A DNA stretch of 41,062 nucleotides from positions 1 through 41,062 of the IMG/VR virus record IMGVR_UViG_3300032342_000020. One strand, 5' to 3'. This DNA is from a virus. The position numbers and the translations under genes were made by a program. Shown in pieces: positions 34,790 to 41,062 of the stretch. Under the pieces are notes generated by a model. The model was not told the origin of the DNA. It saw only the letters and a program-made list of their open reading frames with translations, and searched no databases. Positions within the stretch are counted from its first letter, which is position 1; every line of letters begins with the position of its first letter.

Positions 34790-36807
34790 TGAGCATTACG
34801 ATCGGTGATGCAATTCTGTGGATCCGCGGCAAGGATGATAAACTTGGCGATGATCTGGATAAAGCCGAGGGGAAAACCAATTCATGGGCTAAAAAGGTTT
34901 CAAATAGCCTGGTTATGATCGGAACTGCCTACACATCAGTTATGATCAGTGCGGTATCGACTATTATTACACGCGGCGTTCAGTTGGAAAAGATGGGGAA
35001 TGAGATCGCAACGATCATGAGCCATGTTGGCGATATCAGTGCCAAGACTCTAGCCGGTTTCTCGGAACAAACATTGAAAAAGATGGCTGACATCGCTATG
35101 CAAATGGGTAAATTGTCCGAGGATTATGCTCAGGATCAGGAGAGGCGCCAGGAAGAACTCAAAAATAAATTGGTTGATATTGCTGAATCGGGCGCGAAAC
35201 AATTGGAGGAGGCGGCTTACGATCACCAGCAACGGCTGGAAGATATTACCCAGCAGATGGAGGATCTCGGCCAGAACTATCTCGACAGTCTTAAGGATCG
35301 CCAACAGGAATTAGCTAATCAGCTGCTGAATATCAACCAGAATTTGAAAGACAGCATTTCCGATATCAACCAGGATTCAGTTGATGATCAACAGGACCGC
35401 TACGAGAATTACATCGATCGGCGGAAGGAACTGGATCACGATCTGAGCCGGGCTACGACAGCCGAAGAGCGAAATCGCATTCGCGAACAGATCGCCGAGC
35501 TGGACGAGGATTATCAACGCTCGAAAGCACGCGCCGAGCGGGAAGTGCAACAGGCGCGGGAGCGCGCCGAACGGGAAGCGCAGCAAGCCAGGGAGCGCTC
35601 CGAGAGTAGAGCCAAAGAGGCAGATGAGATTGCGAAACGCGAACAGGAACAGGCCGTGGCGCGCTTGCAAGAAAAGATCGCGGCTGAAAACGCAGAATAC
35701 CAGCGCCAGACGCAAATGATCATCGCCGAACGGCAGAAACAGGAACAAGCAGCTAAAGAGAGCTTTGATCGAGAGACTTCCTATGCCAAACAAGCCTATG
35801 ATGCTCAATTTGCCTATTTGAAAGAAAAAATGGGTCAGGCGATGGGCGATGAAATTGCTGATCCGTTTTTCAAAATCAAGGCAGGCATCAAGGAATTATT
35901 GGATATTCTAGGCAAGCCCTTCATGGAGGATTTGGGCGTTGTACTCGATTTTATTGCAAAAAGAGTTATACCTGTTTTGATAGATTGGGCGGATAAATTT
36001 GCCAAACTTCCACAATCCACCCGATTAGCGATCATGGGCTTTGGTTTATTAATAATTGCAGTGGGTAAACTCCTTGGCATATTAATTCCATTGGCTGCGT
36101 GGCTGAAAATAATATTCGGTGGAGGCGCGGCGGCGGGGGCTGCGGGCGGCGGTGGGTTATTTGCCTTTTTGGGTACGATCACTGTGACGGTCACTGCGCC
36201 TCTATTGGCTTTAGCGTTGGCTGTGGGTGTCCTGATTGCAGTATGGATTATATTTCATGACCGGTTTTTAGCAACTGTAAAGATGATGGCAGAATACGGA
36301 CCGAAAATCTTCATTGCAATGTGGAAGCGAATTCTTTACGAAGTGAAGAAATTTGTTACGGATTTCATCGATAATATAAAGAAACTTGGCAGTATGTCGT
36401 TGGAAGAATGGAAGAAGGTTGGTAAAGATATTGTCGATGGAATTTGGAAAGGCATCTCGGACGCCTGGGAGAAGCTCAAGACGAATTTCGCGACGGCGAT
36501 CAAGGATCTGTTGAAATGGATCCAAGAGAAATTGAAAATCGGATCACCGTCATTGGTGTTTGCAACCGAAGTAGGCGCGCCAATGGCGCAAGGAGTCGGC
36601 ATGGGATTTGTTGGTGAAATGGCTTCGCAAATGCAACAGATGAACCGATCGCTCATACAATTCGGCGGCGGGCAGGTGATCAACACTGGAAATCTGGAGT
36701 TCCACGGGCGCTTCAGCCAGGCGGAGATGAATTACTTCGATGAGCGCCAGGATGCGATCGTAACCCGCAGGCTGTTGAAGACGCTCAAGGGACGGAGGCT
36801 GCCATGA
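34789..36807 (+). CDS. Tape measure protein
   Basis: 672 aa, the longest protein of the tail module and right after gpG-T. It sets tail length; at about 0.15 nm per residue it predicts a tail near 100 nm. Residues about 105-350 are a highly charged continuous coiled coil (repeated QQ/EE/RR heptads such as REQIAELDEDYQRSKARAE). Two hydrophobic stretches follow (about 405-440 and 462-488), which may enter the host membrane at DNA ejection, then a short C-terminal part with KIGSPSLVFATEVGAPMAQG, a typical tape-measure motif. No peptidase or lysozyme domain seen. Confidence 0.92.
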   Translation: MSITIGDAILWIRGKDDKLGDDLDKAEGKTNSWAKKVSNSLVMIGTAYTSVMISAVSTIITRGVQLEKMGNEIATIMSHVGDISAKTLAGFSEQTLKKMADIAMQMGKLSEDYAQDQERRQEELKNKLVDIAESGAKQLEEAAYDHQQRLEDITQQMEDLGQNYLDSLKDRQQELANQLLNINQNLKDSISDINQDSVDDQQDRYENYIDRRKELDHDLSRATTAEERNRIREQIAELDEDYQRSKARAEREVQQARERAEREAQQARERSESRAKEADEIAKREQEQAVARLQEKIAAENAEYQRQTQMIIAERQKQEQAAKESFDRETSYAKQAYDAQFAYLKEKMGQAMGDEIADPFFKIKAGIKELLDILGKPFMEDLGVVLDFIAKRVIPVLIDWADKFAKLPQSTRLAIMGFGLLIIAVGKLLGILIPLAAWLKIIFGGGAAAGAAGGGGLFAFLGTITVTVTAPLLALALAVGVLIAVWIIFHDRFLATVKMMAEYGPKIFIAMWKRILYEVKKFVTDFIDNIKKLGSMSLEEWKKVGKDIVDGIWKGISDAWEKLKTNFATAIKDLLKWIQEKLKIGSPSLVFATEVGAPMAQGVGMGFVGEMASQMQQMNRSLIQFGGGQVINTGNLEFHGRFSQAEMNYFDERQDAIVTRRLLKTLKGRRLP

Positions 36808-37163
36808 CCTTACCGGCGTATGCGCTCGGCACCAGCTCGGCGGGGCTGGCGTCGCTGGAAAGTTTGGGGCTGCCGCTGCCCAAGGCGGAGGCGGTGGATT
36901 ATGCGGTTTATGTGGAGAACGGCGCAGGTGAGCTGGTGGGGCAGGGCTGGCTGGTCGCTCGCTGGCGCTACGCCACGCTGACGGCGGCGCAGGTGGCGGT
37001 GCTGGAGGCGTATGCCAGCGCGGCGGTTTACATCCGCACGCTCAAGATGGATGATACCTACGCGGCTTATTCGGCGGCGCTGGTGCTGCCGCCGCGCAGG
37101 GCGTTGAAGGCCGGGCAGGCGCTGGATTATGTGGCAGAATTTCGCAAGCTGGTGGCGGTGTAA
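36804..37163 (+). CDS. Minor tail protein (distal tail candidate)
   Basis: 119 aa between tape measure and the large tail-tip protein, with 4-base overlaps on the tape-measure side (ATGA-type) and one base with the next gene. Beta-rich (GWLVARWRYATLTAAQVAVL, ASAAVYIRTLKMDDTY, YVAEFRKL). Position matches small distal tail proteins that connect tube and tip. Not assigned to a family. Confidence 0.6.
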   Translation: MTLPAYALGTSSAGLASLESLGLPLPKAEAVDYAVYVENGAGELVGQGWLVARWRYATLTAAQVAVLEAYASAAVYIRTLKMDDTYAAYSAALVLPPRRALKAGQALDYVAEFRKLVAV

Positions 37164-39109
37164 TGGCTGACATCGACACGATCCGCACGCCGGGCAACTG
37201 GTCGGACGTTTTTATTCTGATCGACAATCCGACCGTGCTGTACCGGGCGCACGCCAGCGGCGCGGTCAACCCGCTCGACTGGACCATCGCTTTCACAGAA
37301 GATGGATCCTGGACCGAGGCGAACTGCCTGGCGGATATGACGCTCTTGATTGGAACTGACGAAGGCGGCTGCGATCTGGGCATCGCCCGGCTGCGGCGGG
37401 ACCTGATCTCCGGGACGTTCTATATCGGCGCAGATCCGAGTCTGGTGGTGGCGGCTGGCAACCACCTGACGGTGGTGGATGACTTCGAGCCGTTCGCCAA
37501 GCATCCGGTGGGCGTGTTGCTGGATGTGGACGTGGCTTACGGGAACCAGTTCACCCTTTTCGATCCGATTCCGTGGTTCAACGGGCGCTGCGCGCTGATC
37601 AAGGCGGGTGGGACGGCGCTGTTCGATGCGACGCGCTCGTGGATCCCGGGCGCGGGCGCCATAACCTACGCCTGGACCTTCACCGGCGCGACCTCATCCA
37701 CCGGCGCCGCCACCGCCACGCCGACCGCCACCTACAATACCAGCGGGCGCTTCCGGGTCAAATTGGTGGTGACCAGCGGCGGGAAATCCTTCGCCGGTTA
37801 TGGCTATGTGTTCGTGATCGGGAGCAACCTGGCGGCGGAGGCGGATTTCCTGTGCGACGGAATCGAGGTCGATTACATGGCGGGCGGCTCGTGCACGGTC
37901 GAGATGCTGGACCGGCCAACCATCCGCGACGGGGCGCGCGTGATCATCTTTGCGCAGGATTGGTATGCGGGCGTCGAGCAGAGCTTCGGGCCGGTGGACG
38001 GGCGCGAGAATATCCTGGTCGAGGGGCGCATCATCGGCGAGACGATCAAGCGGGCGCCGGGCGTCGAGACGGTGGAATTCGAGATCGGCGGGCCGATCGC
38101 TATTTTGGAGGAGATCGCCGCCACACCAGCCGGGCTGGTGGACAGCGCGCTGCCGGTGGACGAAGGCCAGACGCCGCTGACCGCCTGGGCGACGATGGGC
38201 GGGCTGACGGCAGCGAAGGGCTTGCACTACCTGGCGCATTTGCGCAGCACCATCAGCCGCGGCATGGATATATCGGTGGAGGATTGGGGCTGGGCGATCC
38301 ACAAACTAGCCAGCGAGGGCGATGCGCTCTTCTCGCAACTAACGGCTTATGCGGGCCGGGCGGCGCTGGAAGTGCGCGCCGACCGGCTGGGACGAATTTT
38401 CGTCGAGCGGGATGGGCAGCTCTATCCGCTCGGCGACCGCACAGTCGATATCCCGGTGGCGTTCACGCTGGCGGATGGCGACTGGCAGGACCAGCTCAGC
38501 ATCACGCGGCGGCAGCGCGGTGATATCAGCACCGCCAAGGCGGAGGGCGTGATCTACTCGGCCGGGATCACGACGCCGGTGGGCGGGCGCTCGCCGGGCG
38601 AGCAACCGGCGCAGCACGGGCAACCGGCTTCGCTGAACGACCTGGCGGTGGCGAGCCAGGCCGATGCGCTGGAGCTGGCCGGGCTGCTGGCCGGATCGCA
38701 AAACGGCGAGATCGAAGCCATCGGCGCCAACCTGGTGCACAACAACCGGCTGGCGGACGTGGCGCCCAGGATGTTCGTCAACGCAGTGGCGGACGGCGTG
38801 ACGCTGCGCTGTTTTCCGAGAAATTTGAGATTTCGCAAAGAGGAAGGCACCGGCTGGTGGCACAGCGAGATCGATCTGGAGCCGGAAGGCGGGCAGTGGC
38901 CGGCCGTGGCAATCGAGTACCCGGGCGAAGAGGAGCCGCCGGTGGAGCCGCCGGAAGAGCCGCCGACCGAGCCGCCCGATCCGCCCGGCGGCGGGATCGA
39001 TCCGCCGGATTTGACCAGCGCTGCAGATGCAGTGGTGACCGTTGCAACGGACGTGAGGACGACCGACGATCTGAATGTAGCCAGTCCGACCTGGAGCAGT
39101 GAATTATGA
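37163..39109 (+). CDS. Tail tip protein with PKD-like domain
   Basis: 648 aa. The N-terminal ~140 residues look like a tail-hub attachment domain. Residues about 149-225 (ALFDATRSWIPGAGAITYAW...GRFRVKLVVTSGGKSF) form a PKD/Ig-like domain, then a large domain with SVEDWGWAIHKLASEGDALF and RADRLGRIFVERDGQLYPLG, and a C-terminal Pro/Glu-rich linker (EEEPPVEPPEEPPTEPP, about 588-612). Overlaps neighbours by one and four bases. As the largest protein behind the tape measure it is a candidate for tail hub or fibre base. No enzyme motif seen. Confidence 0.68.
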   Translation: MADIDTIRTPGNWSDVFILIDNPTVLYRAHASGAVNPLDWTIAFTEDGSWTEANCLADMTLLIGTDEGGCDLGIARLRRDLISGTFYIGADPSLVVAAGNHLTVVDDFEPFAKHPVGVLLDVDVAYGNQFTLFDPIPWFNGRCALIKAGGTALFDATRSWIPGAGAITYAWTFTGATSSTGAATATPTATYNTSGRFRVKLVVTSGGKSFAGYGYVFVIGSNLAAEADFLCDGIEVDYMAGGSCTVEMLDRPTIRDGARVIIFAQDWYAGVEQSFGPVDGRENILVEGRIIGETIKRAPGVETVEFEIGGPIAILEEIAATPAGLVDSALPVDEGQTPLTAWATMGGLTAAKGLHYLAHLRSTISRGMDISVEDWGWAIHKLASEGDALFSQLTAYAGRAALEVRADRLGRIFVERDGQLYPLGDRTVDIPVAFTLADGDWQDQLSITRRQRGDISTAKAEGVIYSAGITTPVGGRSPGEQPAQHGQPASLNDLAVASQADALELAGLLAGSQNGEIEAIGANLVHNNRLADVAPRMFVNAVADGVTLRCFPRNLRFRKEEGTGWWHSEIDLEPEGGQWPAVAIEYPGEEEPPVEPPEEPPTEPPDPPGGGIDPPDLTSAADAVVTVATDVRTTDDLNVASPTWSSEL

Positions 39110-40458
39110 CCGCACCGAGCGCACCGATCGACGCCGACCTGGGCGAGTGGGACAAAATCAGCTACTTCGTTTTGGAGGAAGGCGCTATCTGGCGCACGCA
39201 GAACCTGGCGGATGCAGGCGCGGCTATCTGGACGAAGGTCTTCGATGCGGCGACGCAATTCACGATTGGCACGTTCGGGAAATTTTTACGCCTGCGCTGC
39301 GCGCCAGGCACACCGTCGCAGATTGTCTATGTTCTTGGTTACGCTGACGATGAAACGGCTTTTTTTGCCACCAAGCCATTTATGCTGCGCTCGGAGAATA
39401 ACGGGCTGACCTGGTCGCAAAATTGGATCGACGAAGCATTGACGCTGCGAGATTATACAGTCAATTATGGATACTCGCCCATAGGTACTTATGTGAGTGG
39501 CTATATGGATATGACCTCCATCCATCCGCGCATTGGAGACGACCTGGTCACTTACAACCCGCTGGCGATTGTTTACTCAGTTTTTTGGGATGACCCCACA
39601 GCCTGGCTGGGAGTGACGGGCGGCGCCAATACAGATTTACACAACGCGGCTGGGCGCAACCAAGATTTGGATGTTTACGTCCATTCGGCCCGGCGCAATA
39701 AGGATATCGATATCGGCGTGGCGTCCGCTGCGCTGGATGATTATTTTGGAGCAGGCAACTGGACAGACTGGTCTAGCGGATCCGGCAATGGCGGTTGGGA
39801 TTTGCCCAAAGAATCGCAACGGGTCAATTTCAGGACTTACATGGAACATGCGAGCGCCGGAAAGCACATGAACCATAAATCCTGGGTGCTTTGGGACAAA
39901 CCATCGGTGGTGATGCCAAAGGCGCTGGATGTGGCACGCGCCAATCCGAACGTGCTGTTTGTCGGGTTGAAAACCAAGATCATCACTTCCACCAATGGCG
40001 GCTTCGACTGGAGCGATTGCGTCACCGCTCACGGCGCGTATGATATTTGCGTCGACCCGCAGCTGGGCGGCGTGATCTATTACTGGGACACAGACGGAAA
40101 TCTGCGCTGCGCCATTGCAGGCGTGCCGCAGACGCCATTACTGACCGGCGAGACGGCGGGCGAGTTCGGCGGCGCTTTCCGCATCGCCAGGGACTTCAAC
40201 AGCGGGAAATTGTGGGCGATCCACAACGGCTCTCTCAATATGCGCGACCTGGGAATTTGGACGCTGGGACAATACACAGACATAATCAATGGGTGTGGGC
40301 TGCGCGCCTTCTATGCCAGCCCGACCAAGTTGGCGTTCCTGGACAACAGCGACATTTATCTTTCGCTGGACGCCGGGGCGACCTGGGCGGCGAAAAAAGG
40401 CGGCTGGTCGGCTTATGCCGATCCGAGAACCATCCATTTGTTGGAGCCAGCGGTATGA
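39106..40458 (+). CDS. BNR/Asp-box beta-propeller tail protein
   Basis: 450 aa. Three Asp-box/BNR motifs (S-x-D-x-G-x-T-W type): SENNGLTWS near 96-104, STNGGFDWS near 298-306 and SLDAGATWA near 424-432, plus WTKVF-type strands, indicating a sialidase-like beta-propeller. Such modules bind glycans; catalytic sialidase residues (Arg triad, Tyr, Glu) could not be confirmed. In the fibre region it may bind or trim host surface sugars. Starts in ATGA overlap with the previous stop and ends in ATGA overlap with the next gene. Confidence 0.75.
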   Translation: MTAPSAPIDADLGEWDKISYFVLEEGAIWRTQNLADAGAAIWTKVFDAATQFTIGTFGKFLRLRCAPGTPSQIVYVLGYADDETAFFATKPFMLRSENNGLTWSQNWIDEALTLRDYTVNYGYSPIGTYVSGYMDMTSIHPRIGDDLVTYNPLAIVYSVFWDDPTAWLGVTGGANTDLHNAAGRNQDLDVYVHSARRNKDIDIGVASAALDDYFGAGNWTDWSSGSGNGGWDLPKESQRVNFRTYMEHASAGKHMNHKSWVLWDKPSVVMPKALDVARANPNVLFVGLKTKIITSTNGGFDWSDCVTAHGAYDICVDPQLGGVIYYWDTDGNLRCAIAGVPQTPLLTGETAGEFGGAFRIARDFNSGKLWAIHNGSLNMRDLGIWTLGQYTDIINGCGLRAFYASPTKLAFLDNSDIYLSLDAGATWAAKKGGWSAYADPRTIHLLEPAV

Positions 40459-41062
40459 ATAACCGCGACGCCTACCAACTCAAGAAATTGATGCGGCGGC
40501 TGAACCGCCAGCGGCTGCCATCCGCCATGCGCACCGGCGACGGGTACGGCACCAACAGCCTCCCAGGGCACGCTGACCTGGCTTACGTGCGCCCGGCCAC
40601 GCACGATATCCCGCTGGTGGTGTATGCCGGTGACACGCCCGACCAGGAAGGCTTGCACGTGCTGGTGGGCGTGGATCCGAACGATCCGGGCGTGACGCGC
40701 ATCTTGCAATTGGCGCGCAACGGCGGCGGACTGGCGGAGATCGCCGCGGTGTTGGCGCATGCGCCATCGCATTTCCTGAACGGCACAGATCCGCTGTGGG
40801 TCGATTTGGGGCAGGTGGTGAATTTGCTGGCCACGCCCAGCGGCTTGAACGTGACGGTCAAGGCCGGTTGGGTGATCGTGGCCGGGAAGCCGGTGTGGGT
40901 CGAGAAGCAAACGGTGACGTTGACGCCTCCCGCCACCGGCGCGCTGTATGCGCTGATCCGGGCAGGTGAGGACGGCGTGCTGGATGTGCAGGATGGCACG
41001 CCGGTGGACGAGTTTGTCGATCTGGTCAAGACCGATATCCCGGCCGTGGCGGCTGGCTACGC
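40455..41062 (+). CDS. Tail fibre / receptor-binding protein, N-terminal part (continues at 1-1037)
   Basis: Begins at ATG 40455, overlapping the preceding stop, and continues in frame over the circular join to 1037, total 505 aa. The N-terminus is basic (MNNRDAYQLKKLMRRLNRQR), the rest beta-rich with the tail-fibre-typical HAPSHFLNGTDPLWVDLGQV (about 108-127; H-x-x-GG-D/HFLNGTD-type head of collagen-free fibres). Positions 40936-41062 are the duplicated overlap. Confidence 0.8.
   Translation, partial: MNNRDAYQLKKLMRRLNRQRLPSAMRTGDGYGTNSLPGHADLAYVRPATHDIPLVVYAGDTPDQEGLHVLVGVDPNDPGVTRILQLARNGGGLAEIAAVLAHAPSHFLNGTDPLWVDLGQVVNLLATPSGLNVTVKAGWVIVAGKPVWVEKQTVTLTPPATGALYALIRAGEDGVLDVQDGTPVDEFVDLVKTDIPAVAAGY
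40936..41062. repeat. Terminal direct repeat (circular-assembly overlap), right copy
   Basis: Exact copy of 1-127. See left copy. Sequence identity plus continuity of the tail-fibre reading frame through it support a closed circular genome of about 40,935 bp. Confidence 0.93.

Overview
The window is a complete, circularly closed genome of a temperate tailed phage. Its first 127 bases (1-127) are repeated exactly at its end (40936-41062). That is the usual signature of a circular contig cut open with a k=127 assembly overlap, so the unique genome is about 40,935 bp. One tail-fibre gene runs across the join (40455 to the end, then 1 to 1037). A short tape-measure protein (672 aa), a tail tube protein, a gpG/gpG-T frameshift pair and no sheath gene point to a siphovirus with a flexible, non-contractile tail.

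The host is not certain. A Pro-Thr-Ala linker of the PTATPT type (18038 gene), small interspersed GGGGCG...CGCCCCTAC hairpins, and degenerate AGTCGGATAG and CAGTGATCAGT tandem repeats resemble what is common in Chloroflexota (Anaerolineae-like) genomes. This is inference, not proof.

Layout. 1-1037: end of the tail fibre. 1032-3660, minus strand, AT-richer: tyrosine integrase, a tRNA-Val-like sequence that may be attP, two genes of unknown function and a HTH repressor; a small plus-strand gene (3168) lies inside this block. 3668-3744: a compact divergent switch. Two near-consensus sigma70 promoters have their -35 boxes as the two halves of one inverted repeat; the repressor promoter predicts a leaderless mRNA, and the rightward promoter drives a ribbon-helix-helix protein followed by a hairpin terminator. 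3997-9595: small early/accessory genes, a lipoprotein, a second complete tyrosine recombinase, an HNH nuclease, a conserved phage protein and a DUF5131 (Gp37/Gp68) protein. 9952-14489: a 1093-residue primase/ATPase and a DNA methyltransferase. 14490-14944: non-coding, dense in inverted TGTATGT/ACATACA repeats and hairpins, a candidate replication origin. 14945-18933: many tiny, tightly overlapping genes. 18998-20810: a strong promoter, a structured leader and a lysis cassette (holin-like protein, coiled-coil membrane protein, M23 peptidase). 20800-41062: packaging and virion genes in classical order: small and large terminase, portal, scaffold, major capsid protein, surface and connector proteins, tail tube, frameshifted chaperones, tape measure, distal tail and fibres.

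The genes act together as a standard lysogenic programme: the repressor silences the rightward promoter, the integrase inserts the genome, and on induction the rightward transcripts express replication, lysis and virion genes. The most unusual features are the two intact tyrosine recombinases, the leaderless/divergent switch, the repeat-rich non-coding block at 14.5 kb, and three families of degenerate repeats that lie between genes and also, in frame, inside the primase, terminase, portal and a small early gene.
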